DNA of 64,000 nt, taken from assembly GCF_005771435.1 (NCBI RefSeq), contig NZ_VANI01000005.1:1-64000 (forward strand), written 5' to 3'. How positions within the stretch are numbered: the stretch's first letter is position 1; the number at the start of each line of letters is the position of its first letter. This DNA comes from Microbulbifer harenosus. GTDB taxonomy: Bacteria; Pseudomonadota; Gammaproteobacteria; Pseudomonadales; Cellvibrionaceae. The notes beneath the pieces are model-generated. The model saw only the letters and a program-made list of their open reading frames with translations. It did no database searches and was not told the origin of the DNA. This document shows, one piece after another, positions 25,947 through 34,732 of the stretch. The translations under genes and the position numbers were made by a program.

Positions 25947-27681
25947 CATCGGATCGCATGGAAACGCCAAATACGGTCCATACCAGCTTGTCAATTCTGG
26001 CTTCCAGGGACCGCTTTTTATCCGACCGCGTTTCCAGGTAGCATTCTTTTGCCAGGTTGATCAGTGATTGCGCACGCTTTCCTGATGGATCTGGCAGAGG
26101 AAACTGTTCCACATATTGGCTTATAAAGCGTCTCTTGTTGGCGTAGAGCTTGTTCTGGAACTTCACGTCATAAAATCGTTCGATGAACGTCGAGTTTGCG
26201 ACCGCCAACACCAGCCACAGAATATCTTCCGGCATACTGGTATTGTCGCGCAGCATCCAGTAGCAGTCGCCATTGACGACTGTTCCCTCTTCGTCCATCC
26301 AAAAGGTGGGATGCTCAGCAATATCCCGGAAAATAACCTTTTCCCGCTTCCATAGTGCCGGGTTCTGCGGCACCCATATTTCGAACCACTGACGCTTCGC
26401 CTTAATGACATAGCTGCGCCCGGCCAGTTGTTCACGGTGTTCTTCAAGATATTTTTTAGAGCGCGGGTACTTGGCCAGATCCACCGAAGCTCTTTTCCCA
26501 TTTACCACGGTGTGTGTATAGAGAATGGTTTTCTTGGGTTTGTCGTTACAGCGGAAGTGCCCTGCCACATGATGTGTCGTTAATGGCATCAACAATTCCG
26601 GTTTAATACCCACCTCGGCTTTCCAATCCTGGCGGATAAACACGTTGTCGGCGGTGGTTTTCACTCCTACCCGGATCTTCCCCACGTCTTTGAATGTACA
26701 CCAGGTTTTTGCGCTTACTTTTTTCAGCCACTGCTCCGAAGTTGCGCACTCAAGCCGCCATACACTGCCGGGGTTCACGTCAAACGTCAGGATACCGTGT
26801 GACACCCGGTACGTATTTGTTGGAGCGGAAACCAACCCTTCGCACTGCAACGCTTCCACCTGATTTCTAACATGCGGAAGGTTACCCTCTGATGCCTCCC
26901 CATCCGCCAGATACACCGACGAAAAAGGGATACTATTTGTCCTGCCCGAGGCCGCCGATGTAGACATAATAATGACGGCAGGTAGAACAGCGGCATCAAA
27001 AACCCGCGTATCACCGAAATCCCATACACCGAGGATCGAATACGACTCGTACAGTTTTTCCCGGAATTTCTCCGCGCCCTTCACCGTCATAAAGCGATTG
27101 GACACAATCACACCACAGATGGCGTCGGGCTTCATGACCGCTTTCATAGCGATCAGAAACGCCTGATAGATATCGACACGCCCCTTAAGACCGAAACACT
27201 TGCTCAGCTGCCGGGCATGATCCGCACCCAGAACCTGGGTACGAATATACGGGGGGTTGGCGATCAACAAATCGAAAGGCGGGATATCGTCGCCAGCAAA
27301 AAGGTCACCACTATTGCTTAAGCCGCCTTTCTCCAGGCAAACCTGCAGAAAATCCCGATTCAGAAGCGTCAGGTTTACATCCGGAAACACTGCCCGTATG
27401 CGCGTTTCCGCGATCTGCAGCGACTTCCGATTAGTATCAAACCCAAACACGCGGATGCTCTTTTTTGATTTTTTGCCAAGTCGCTTCAATAGACTGATCA
27501 GCAGCTCACCATCACCCACGGCCGGATCGGCGATACAAACTTCTTTTCCCAGTTTCGCACTGGCAATCATATTGTCGGCAATAAAGTCAGCAATTATGTC
27601 AGGGGTATAGTGCGCCCCCTCTTGTTTTCTCGATTCAACGTGCGCATAACGCTGATCCGACGAATTGCGACTTCTCTTCAT
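25936..27681 (-). CDS. Type II DNA adenine-N6 methyltransferase
   Basis: A 581-residue modification enzyme. Motif I is IADPAVGDGELL (AdoMet binding) near residue 47, and the catalytic motif IV is NPPY in LLIANPPYIRT near residue 140, characteristic of N6-adenine enzymes of the gamma/Eco57I-like order. The C-terminal half (from about 330) holds the probable target-recognition region, with WKAEVGIKPELLMPL and KFQNKLYANKRRFIS. It protects host DNA from the neighbouring endonuclease. It is transcribed convergently to the C-R operon and so has its own promoter in 27682-27851, allowing early methylation. Confidence 0.9.
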   Translation of the reverse strand: MKRSRNSSDQRYAHVESRKQEGAHYTPDIIADFIADNMIASAKLGKEVCIADPAVGDGELLISLLKRLGKKSKKSIRVFGFDTNRKSLQIAETRIRAVFPDVNLTLLNRDFLQVCLEKGGLSNSGDLFAGDDIPPFDLLIANPPYIRTQVLGADHARQLSKCFGLKGRVDIYQAFLIAMKAVMKPDAICGVIVSNRFMTVKGAEKFREKLYESYSILGVWDFGDTRVFDAAVLPAVIIMSTSAASGRTNSIPFSSVYLADGEASEGNLPHVRNQVEALQCEGLVSAPTNTYRVSHGILTFDVNPGSVWRLECATSEQWLKKVSAKTWCTFKDVGKIRVGVKTTADNVFIRQDWKAEVGIKPELLMPLTTHHVAGHFRCNDKPKKTILYTHTVVNGKRASVDLAKYPRSKKYLEEHREQLAGRSYVIKAKRQWFEIWVPQNPALWKREKVIFRDIAEHPTFWMDEEGTVVNGDCYWMLRDNTSMPEDILWLVLAVANSTFIERFYDVKFQNKLYANKRRFISQYVEQFPLPDPSGKRAQSLINLAKECYLETRSDKKRSLEARIDKLVWTVFGVSMRSDVTD

Positions 27682-27851
27682 TACTCACCAGTCTCGTTGA
27701 AGCTCAACGTTCAGTGGCACATCCAGTGATGCGCCTGGAAATTGCTTAATCCTTATACCGCCCTCACGTTACCCCCTGGGGCGGCCAGGGGAACGAAGGA
27801 TAAAGCAACACCTGATGCAGAGCGAGCTATTCCAAGGGAGAACGGTTTCCA

Positions 27852-28928
27852 CTAATTTTGACTATGCCCGTAGCCAGTCATTTCCAAATACCCCTCCCCC
27901 CTATGGCTGCCGGTTACCGCAACCGGCCCCTCCCAGTAGCGCGTGACACCGCGGTTCCAGTAATCGCCGGGCCAGGACCGGATTTCGAGGTCCAGCTCGA
28001 TAGAGGGCACCGTCAATTGCCAGACTACCGGTACTTCGCCAAAGTGACTGTCGAGATAGGCGATGGGTTGCAGGCTGAAGGCGTCTCCCTTCAGGGTTTG
28101 CGCACGGCCGTCGGCAGCGACCAGGGTTCCGGACTGGAAATCCTCGGCGCCGCGCACGCGGAACAGCATCAGATGGCGCCCGTCTTCCAGGTGCAGCGCC
28201 ATCCAGTCCCACCCCTGCTGGTCCGACTTCAGGTACTGACTGCTCCATTCACGGTCGAACCAGCCCTGCCCGCTTACCGCAAATTTTTCACCGGAGACTT
28301 CGATCTCGCCATTGCTCACCCGCAATGGATAACTGAAGTACATCGAACCCCCGCCACCGGCAGACTTGGCACTGAAGCCGCGCTCGCCATGCAGTACCAC
28401 AGGGAGCTGCGGCTCTAACTGCAGACGGTAGCAGAAGCCCTCACCGGCCACGTCCAGCACCCAGGTATTCTCAACGAGGGTATCGAGTCGCCAGTGATCG
28501 ATCCAGGCTCTGAATGGCTGCGCCGTTACCCCGGCCTGGCCAGTGCCGCCGCGGGCACTGCGGTCGACAAAGTGGTGTTCACCAGGGCGGCTCAGCGCTG
28601 CGTGGGCAAACCAGATTTCATTGCGGCGCCAACCCGGCACCGGCTCGGAATATGGACCGGGACGAATGCCGGTGCGGAACAGTGTCCACTGCACGCCAAA
28701 TTGCTTGCCGTCGCTACTGCGCAGATTGGCCGTGAGATACCACCACTCCAGGCGATATTGCGGGTGCGGGCCCATATCCCGCGGCAGACGCACGCTCATA
28801 CCCGGTGCCGCCTGGCGGAAACCTGCCGGCGGTTCGCGCAGCGCGCTGAACCAGGTATCGCGCTCGGCGCCTCTCCCGCAGCCGGTCAACAACAAAAGCA
28901 CCAGAAGAAGGCGGCTCGCGTTACTCAT
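27852..28928 (-). CDS. Lipocalin-like lipoprotein of the AttH/CrtC family
   Basis: A 358-residue lipoprotein: MSNASRLLLVLLLLTGC gives a lipobox with Cys17. The mature part has the paired lipocalin-like domains of the AttH/carotenoid 1,2-hydratase superfamily: HPQYRLEWWYLTANL, QWTLFRTG, WFAHAALS and, in the second half, GQGWFDREWSSQYL. Together with the adjacent permease and ATPase it makes an AttEFGH-like export or lipid-handling set. Its start overlaps the permease stop by 8 bases. The substrate is unknown; family members bind hydrophobic ligands. Confidence 0.85.
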   Translation of the reverse strand: MSNASRLLLVLLLLTGCGRGAERDTWFSALREPPAGFRQAAPGMSVRLPRDMGPHPQYRLEWWYLTANLRSSDGKQFGVQWTLFRTGIRPGPYSEPVPGWRRNEIWFAHAALSRPGEHHFVDRSARGGTGQAGVTAQPFRAWIDHWRLDTLVENTWVLDVAGEGFCYRLQLEPQLPVVLHGERGFSAKSAGGGGSMYFSYPLRVSNGEIEVSGEKFAVSGQGWFDREWSSQYLKSDQQGWDWMALHLEDGRHLMLFRVRGAEDFQSGTLVAADGRAQTLKGDAFSLQPIAYLDSHFGEVPVVWQLTVPSIELDLEIRSWPGDYWNRGVTRYWEGPVAVTGSHRGEGYLEMTGYGHSQN

Positions 28929-31404
28929 TTTTCAGTGTCTCCAGCCGCACTGGATTGCCCACCAGCACACCGACAACTGCGCCAATCAGCAGGCACACCA
29001 ACCACACCTGCAACCAAAAACCGGGGTAAAAATGCAGCGGCAGCGCCCAGCCGAACGCCGCGGGATTGACCCGTGCCACCAGTACCCAGCTGAGAAAAAC
29101 ACCCAACGGAATCGCCAGCAACGCCAGCAGCCCAGTGACCAACACGCTGTGGCCAATCAGACGCAGCCGCAACGGTTTACACCGCTCACCGAAGACATAC
29201 AGCATGGTGTAACTGCCCTGCCGCAGGCGGAATATCACCAGTCCCATCAGCGCCAGCGCGGTGCCGGCCAGTGCCAACGTGAGTGCGTTCAACATACGGG
29301 TCATCTGAAAAGTGCGCGCAAACGCCGCATTGGCGGACTGCTTCAAACCGGCCTGATCCCGCAGGCGGCTGCGCCCGAGCCACGGGTGTTGCTGCGGCCA
29401 ATCTTGCCAGGGGACGCTATGAATGTCGGCAGCGCCCAATACAAAGGTGGAATAGCGGTCAGGCAGCGCATCAGACACCATGGCCAGCGGCAGCATCAAC
29501 TCCCCCTCGGGCCTACCGTAATCGGCATAGATTCCGATGACGTCGCGCGTGTGCGACCTTGCACCCAGGCGAAAGCGGATGCGATCTCCCACAGCAATCG
29601 ATTGACGGCGCGCCAGTTGCTCATTGATCAGCACTCCACGCCGAGCCAGTTCCGCCCAGAGATCCGGTATTTCAAAAAGGAAGGGCCACGCCTGCAATAA
29701 CGGCGAGGCCGGGTCTACCCCCAACACATCTACCGGCAACAGATCCGTCGTCGATTGCTCCGTACTAATTTGACCGGCGCGCGCTGAATACAACAAGGCA
29801 CGGGTGCGCACCATAGGCAAGACGCTGGTTACCCCGGGTATCTGCCGCAGCCGAGCGCGCCACTCCTCCGTCGCCACTGGCACACCGGGGTCCAGATAGA
29901 GATCGCCCTGCAGGCGCTGGTCGAGCCAACGGGCAAAGGTGGATTCAAAGCCGGTGACCATCGCGTGCACGCCGATGGCGGTGGCGATAGCAAATGCCAA
30001 TGCGGTCAACGGCAGGCTCAACAGTCTGCACAGCGCGCGCATCTCGGAACAGGACCACTCCAACAGCGGCCGCCGGCAGCGGCGCTCCGCACAGGCGAGC
30101 AGCTTGTTCAGCAGATCAGGCAGCAGTAGACCGGCGCCCATCAGACAGCCAAGGGCAGCGAGAAATATCAGCCACAAATGGCCGGCCTCCCGCAAGCCGA
30201 TCAACGAGAGCACCAGCAGCACCAGTGCCAACAGCCCCCGCCAGCGGCTCGTCGCGCCGGTATCCGTTTGGGGGCCGCCCGCTTGAATCCCACTGCCGTG
30301 TAACCCGCCGTGCCGATCTCTTCGCCCCAGCAACAGCAAATCAACACAGGCCCAACCGACCACCACCGCGAGGATCAGTACCATGCCGAGCCAGGTTTCC
30401 GGTGTGGGCGCGCGCATGACCAGGGTGTCGACACTGAACAAACCGCTGAGCGTGCTCTCAAACCCCGTGGCCATCGCCGATGCCAGCCACTCGCCGAGCC
30501 ACATTCCAACCGTACCGCCGGCCAGCGCAATCAGCAGCACCTCGGCGATCAGGGCCATACGCAATCTCCCCACCGTCACCCCGAGGCGAATCAGAATCTC
30601 CAGGCTGCGGCGGCGCTGTTCCAGCGCAAAGCGGTAGACACTGCGCACCAGCAGTGCGGCCACCAATAGCATCAGCGCCCCCAGGGCATCGAGACTCAGC
30701 AGGAAAGACTCCACCAGTGGATCCGGCTCCACCCCGTAGTCTTCGACCTCGGCGCGATAAGCGGCGGGAAGCGGTACCCGTTCCACCTCCGCCGCGGGCA
30801 ATAGAATCTGCAGCCTGCCGTGCCCAGCCCCAGCCAGATCCGCGGCGACTGAAATATCCGCAAACAGTTGCCCGCGCGGCACACCGTCGATTACATCTGT
30901 CTCAATATCTTCTACACCCGGCAGCGACAACTGCCGCCAGCGCGCCAGATCGCTGGCACTGCCCAACAGCAGCGGATGATCGGAACCCGCCAACCCGGCC
31001 ATCAGGGTGCTCGCCACGGACGCCGCACCCTCCGCCAATGCTCTTTCGCCCCGCCGCTGGCGGTATTTTCGCAGGCATGCGGCACTTAAGGGGTCGATGC
31101 CAATCACAACCGGCGCCTCACTCTCACCCGTTGTGAAGCGCACCTCCAAACGCGGCGATGCGCAAAGCCCCGCGCGACGCAACCGCGCAAAATCCTCCAC
31201 CGACAACGGCTCACCGTCCACCCGCACCACACTCAGAAGTGGCTCCAACACCGCCGTGGAGTCAGCCACCGCATTTCCTGCCGCTGCCGTCAACGAGCGA
31301 ACGCCGCTCCAGAGCATGGCGGCGCACACCAGAATCAACAGCAGACCAGCCAATTGCCCCGGATGGCGACGGTAATGGCTCAGGAAGACAGTGCCGAGTC
31401 CCAT
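28921..31404 (-). CDS. ABC transporter permease, FtsX/MacB-like
   Basis: An 827-residue membrane protein with two FtsX-type permease regions. An N-terminal anchor (residues about 16-35) is followed by a periplasmic domain, a first membrane group (LGALMLLVAALLVRSVYRF, then two more), a middle group (LLALVLLVLSLIGL), a second periplasmic domain and a final group ending KNE. This is the layout of lipoprotein- or lipid-extracting exporters. It overlaps its partners at both ends: 8 bases with the lipocalin-like lipoprotein gene and 25 bases with the ATPase gene, so the three form one tightly coupled operon. Confidence 0.88.
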   Translation of the reverse strand: MGLGTVFLSHYRRHPGQLAGLLLILVCAAMLWSGVRSLTAAAGNAVADSTAVLEPLLSVVRVDGEPLSVEDFARLRRAGLCASPRLEVRFTTGESEAPVVIGIDPLSAACLRKYRQRRGERALAEGAASVASTLMAGLAGSDHPLLLGSASDLARWRQLSLPGVEDIETDVIDGVPRGQLFADISVAADLAGAGHGRLQILLPAAEVERVPLPAAYRAEVEDYGVEPDPLVESFLLSLDALGALMLLVAALLVRSVYRFALEQRRRSLEILIRLGVTVGRLRMALIAEVLLIALAGGTVGMWLGEWLASAMATGFESTLSGLFSVDTLVMRAPTPETWLGMVLILAVVVGWACVDLLLLGRRDRHGGLHGSGIQAGGPQTDTGATSRWRGLLALVLLVLSLIGLREAGHLWLIFLAALGCLMGAGLLLPDLLNKLLACAERRCRRPLLEWSCSEMRALCRLLSLPLTALAFAIATAIGVHAMVTGFESTFARWLDQRLQGDLYLDPGVPVATEEWRARLRQIPGVTSVLPMVRTRALLYSARAGQISTEQSTTDLLPVDVLGVDPASPLLQAWPFLFEIPDLWAELARRGVLINEQLARRQSIAVGDRIRFRLGARSHTRDVIGIYADYGRPEGELMLPLAMVSDALPDRYSTFVLGAADIHSVPWQDWPQQHPWLGRSRLRDQAGLKQSANAAFARTFQMTRMLNALTLALAGTALALMGLVIFRLRQGSYTMLYVFGERCKPLRLRLIGHSVLVTGLLALLAIPLGVFLSWVLVARVNPAAFGWALPLHFYPGFWLQVWLVCLLIGAVVGVLVGNPVRLETLKNE

Positions 31405-32066
31405 AGGTGCAGGGCTCCTTCCCGCAGCTCAAGAATCCGGTCGCAGCGTTGCGCCAATTCAGGATTGTGAGTGACGATCAGCGCGCCCAGCGCGCGTTCG
31501 CGGATCGCGTCGAAGAATAGCGGCGCCACGCGCTGGGCGGTGGTGTAATCGAGACTACCGGTGGGTTCGTCGGCCAGTATCAGCTCTGGCTGCATCGCAA
31601 ACGCACACGCCAGCGCCGCTCGCTGGCGCTGACCACCGGACAGTTGGTCAGGATAGCGATGCGCAACCTCGGCAATACCCAGGCGCGCAAGTAGCACTTC
31701 GCCTTCATGGGTTTCCAGACCCGCCAGCCCGGCGCGAAAAACAATATTGCGGGAAACAGTAAGAGTGGGAATCAGGTTGCCATCCTGGAACAGCGTGGCA
31801 ATGCGAGTGCGGCGCAACTCCGCCCAATCGCTGTCCGTCAGATCAGAATGGGCGCGACCGAACACCCGCAACATGCCGCTGTCCGGCAGCAGCAGGCCAT
31901 TGAGAAGGTTCAACAGCGTGCTCTTGCCCGAACCTGAAGGCCCTATGACCGCCACCGCTTCACCTCGGCGCAGTTCAAGCGACAACCCACGCAGAACAGC
32001 AATCTGCTCCGCGCCATTGCGGTATGCGCAGTAAAGATTCTCTGCCTGTATCAAGGCATCATTCAT
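31380..32066 (-). CDS. ABC transporter ATP-binding protein (LolD/MacB type)
   Basis: A 228-residue ATPase with Walker A GPSGSGKST, signature LSGGQRQR and Walker B LILADEPTGSLD, and His switch VTHNPEL. It powers the neighbouring FtsX-type permease. The ATG at 32066 (MNDALIQAENLY) is preferred. The longer frame from 32141 adds 25 residues that come from a fragment of a beta-propeller gene (see 32108-32190) and do not belong to the family. Confidence 0.9.
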   Translation of the reverse strand: MNDALIQAENLYCAYRNGAEQIAVLRGLSLELRRGEAVAVIGPSGSGKSTLLNLLNGLLLPDSGMLRVFGRAHSDLTDSDWAELRRTRIATLFQDGNLIPTLTVSRNIVFRAGLAGLETHEGEVLLARLGIAEVAHRYPDQLSGGQRQRAALACAFAMQPELILADEPTGSLDYTTAQRVAPLFFDAIRERALGALIVTHNPELAQRCDRILELREGALHLWDSALSS

Positions 32067-32107
32067 AGGCTGGTAGGACTGGCTGATAGCTGATGACGCA
32101 AACAAGT

Positions 32108-32190
32108 CTACCCCACCAGAAACAATACCGAAGACCAGCACCCGGTCGCCGCTGTCGATATCAACGGCATTCCGTTTGACGCTGGCATTG
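32108..32190 (-). pseudogene. Fragment of the 3' end of a beta-propeller lipoprotein gene
   Basis: Read on the minus strand, this segment encodes NASVKRNAVDIDSGDRVLV, closely matching the C-terminus of the 34733-37165 protein (NASGSLIAVDIDSGDRVLV). A 20-base core is identical in DNA to 34764-34783, and similarity extends over roughly 70 bases. There is no open frame upstream. It is a remnant of a third paralogue or of a duplication, located on the other side of the histidine kinase gene. Confidence 0.7.
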
Positions 32191-32283
32191 AAGCGATACT
32201 GATATGTTTGACTTCATCCGGGGTGCCCGGCATTCTGCCCCGCTCATGGGAAGGGCGGCTGTCCATCAGCCGCATGGAACAGC

Positions 32284-34653
32284 ATGAAACAACAACGACA
32301 ATGCCTGACAAGCTGGCCCGGGATTAGTACTTTAATCCGTCGCTGCGCGATACCGGCCTGCTGCCTGCTGCTGGCCTTACTGATGGGAATGCACACCGCG
32401 CAGGCAGACAGCGATTTCTCTCCCTTTACTCTCACGGATACGACGACCCGTTACCCTCTGGTATCGCGGGAACATTCATCCGGTTTTATTCCCGCGCCAC
32501 CAGGTATGACTCTGGAGCAGGCGGCAATGCAGATTCCCCAGACGCTCTCCATTTCACTGAAACCGGATTTCAGGCAGCACGAGCGCTACTGGCTCTATAC
32601 CCGTGCCGTGAACGATACGAGAGAAAGCCGCTGGGTTTTCCATATCAGCAACTTTGGCTTTCAGCAGCCCAGAATATTGATTCAAAGTGACCATAGCCGG
32701 GTCATCCACACACTGAAAAACACCGGCTTCGCTGATGGAACTGACGTAAACCCCATCGGGCGGGCGACGGCCATCACCCTGCAGCCCGGGGAAGCGTTTC
32801 TGCTGGTAGTCGAGGTGACGGCAAAGCACAACACCTGGCACCCCTACATGGCCCTGATGAGTGCCCAGGAGTACGATAGCTGGGTTACCTGGCTCAACCT
32901 TACCTATTATCTCGCCATTGGTATTACGCTCGGCTTTATTCTACTGGGCCTGATTTGCTGGACGATCACTCGCGAAACACCCTTTTTCTGGGCCTCGCTC
33001 GCTGCGCTGCTGATGCTGCTTTATTATCTGGAACACAGCAGCATTCCCGTTATTCTCTGGCAGTGGGACTACGAGATAGGCCCTGCCTTCTGGATATTGG
33101 CGTCCTCAACCACTCTAGGTCAACTGGCCTTTGCCGCCAGCTTTTTGAAGATCAATCGTCGCGACGGATTCTGGTTTCAATGTTTCATCGCGGCGGCAGT
33201 CACGTCTGTCGCCATGTTGACGCTCAGCGCACTACTCCCCCTCACCACAACCGCACGCCTGTTTGCTGCGAACTACCTGCTTGTCTCCTTCTGTATCCTT
33301 GGCTCAGGTATCGCCAGGGTTCGCGCCGAAGGCAGTTACTACATCATCTATCTGCTTGGCTGGTTCCCGATGGTGCTCTCGCTGATACAGGTGCTTATGG
33401 TCATCCACGGACCGGCGCAGAATGTACAGAGCGTCACCGAGTCCTACAAGATGATCCATGTGCTTTATATCCATATTGCTCATCTGGTTCTGCACGCCGG
33501 AGCACTGATCCTGCGCCTTCGCTCCCTGCGTGAGGAAAAGCTAAAGGCCGAGTTCATGAGCCTGGCCAAATCCCAGTTCATTGCCCACAGCAGTCACGAT
33601 TTGAGTCAGCCACTCAATTCCATGAGCATTTTTCTGGATCATTTACAGCCGCACATCCATGACCAGGACGGTAAGAAAATCTTTTATCGCATGAAAAGCA
33701 CCCATCGGCAGATGAAAGAAGCTTTCCACGCAATCATGGATCTGGGAAAGCTGGAATCGGGAGCCATCACACCGGATTATCAGAAAGTCTCCCTTACCGA
33801 TGCATTCTCCCATTTACAGTACGAATTCCAGATGCTGGCGAAAGAGAAAGGTATCGAGATCCACTTCCAGCCCTGTTCGCTTAGCGTATCCAGCGACCCG
33901 GTTCTGCTCAGCCGCATGCTGAGGAACCTGATTTCCAACGCCGTGAAATACACCAATGAAGGTAAGGTGGTGGTCGGTTGCCGGCGGCGTGGCAGCCATG
34001 TCGTGATTCAGGTGCTGGATACCGGTTGCGGTATCAACGACACCGCCCGGGAGCAGATTTTTGATATTTATCAGCGCTCAGGAATAAATGCTGCAACAAC
34101 ACCGGGGGCCGGCATTGGTCTGTCCATCGTCCGGCATATTGCCGAACTGCTGAAGCACCCGGTAACGGTCGTATCCATTCCCGACCGAGGCAGCTGCTTT
34201 AGTATTACCGTTCCCAGGCGAGAGCAGGCGATCAGCAGCCCGGCAGCCCTCAAACCAGAACAGCAAATGCCCGTCGTTGTCGGGCTGGTGATAGAGGATG
34301 AAACACTGAAAACGGACCTGTCGGATCGCTTCCGGAAATGGTCCTGCAAGGTAGTATCATTTCGCTCACTGGAGGCGGTCAGTAAAGGTTCCGAGCCGCT
34401 ATCGCTGCTGCTCTGCGAGCCCCGCTTTCTGACACAGACGTCAGTGTGCGCCGATACACAGGCGCAACTGGCCGGACGACTGGTTTGTGCTTGTGTTGGC
34501 GATGGCGTGCAGCCTCTTCCAATATCGTGGATAAGGCTGCCTGCCATCCCTCCTGCCGCCCAGCTTCGAGCCCTGCTCAACACCGCATTGCGGCAACAGG
34601 GAGACGCCATGAACCTGGGCCCAGATATACCAGTATCAGTACCGGTATCATGA
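32284..34653 (+). CDS. 7TMR-DISM sensor histidine kinase with degenerate receiver
   Basis: A 789-residue inner-membrane kinase. A signal-like helix (about 20-38) is followed by a 7TMR-DISM extracellular domain (about 40-200) with ESRWVFHISNFGFQQPRIL, then seven membrane helices (about 205-415). The HisKA motif is HSSHDLSQPLNSM with His438. The ATPase domain has N-box LISNAVKYT, G1 DTGCG and G2 GAGIGLSIV. A C-terminal receiver-like part (about 660-770) has LVIEDE at its start, but the usual phospho-acceptor Asp is replaced (LLLCEPRF), so it is probably non-phosphorylatable. The likely partner is the LuxR-type regulator at 40498, beyond two lipoprotein genes on the opposite strand. Confidence 0.9.
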   Translation: MKQQRQCLTSWPGISTLIRRCAIPACCLLLALLMGMHTAQADSDFSPFTLTDTTTRYPLVSREHSSGFIPAPPGMTLEQAAMQIPQTLSISLKPDFRQHERYWLYTRAVNDTRESRWVFHISNFGFQQPRILIQSDHSRVIHTLKNTGFADGTDVNPIGRATAITLQPGEAFLLVVEVTAKHNTWHPYMALMSAQEYDSWVTWLNLTYYLAIGITLGFILLGLICWTITRETPFFWASLAALLMLLYYLEHSSIPVILWQWDYEIGPAFWILASSTTLGQLAFAASFLKINRRDGFWFQCFIAAAVTSVAMLTLSALLPLTTTARLFAANYLLVSFCILGSGIARVRAEGSYYIIYLLGWFPMVLSLIQVLMVIHGPAQNVQSVTESYKMIHVLYIHIAHLVLHAGALILRLRSLREEKLKAEFMSLAKSQFIAHSSHDLSQPLNSMSIFLDHLQPHIHDQDGKKIFYRMKSTHRQMKEAFHAIMDLGKLESGAITPDYQKVSLTDAFSHLQYEFQMLAKEKGIEIHFQPCSLSVSSDPVLLSRMLRNLISNAVKYTNEGKVVVGCRRRGSHVVIQVLDTGCGINDTAREQIFDIYQRSGINAATTPGAGIGLSIVRHIAELLKHPVTVVSIPDRGSCFSITVPRREQAISSPAALKPEQQMPVVVGLVIEDETLKTDLSDRFRKWSCKVVSFRSLEAVSKGSEPLSLLLCEPRFLTQTSVCADTQAQLAGRLVCACVGDGVQPLPISWIRLPAIPPAAQLRALLNTALRQQGDAMNLGPDIPVSVPVS

Positions 34654-34732
34654 CCGGGCCCGGTGATTGAAAATACGCGTCACCCCGGGTCCATCTCATC
34701 GACACCTGCGCTCTGCGGGTGTCGGTCCTGGA

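Noticed and set aside
32066..32141. Longer start for the ABC ATPase
   Set aside because: The added 25 residues come from a fragment of a propeller gene and do not match ATPase N-termini.
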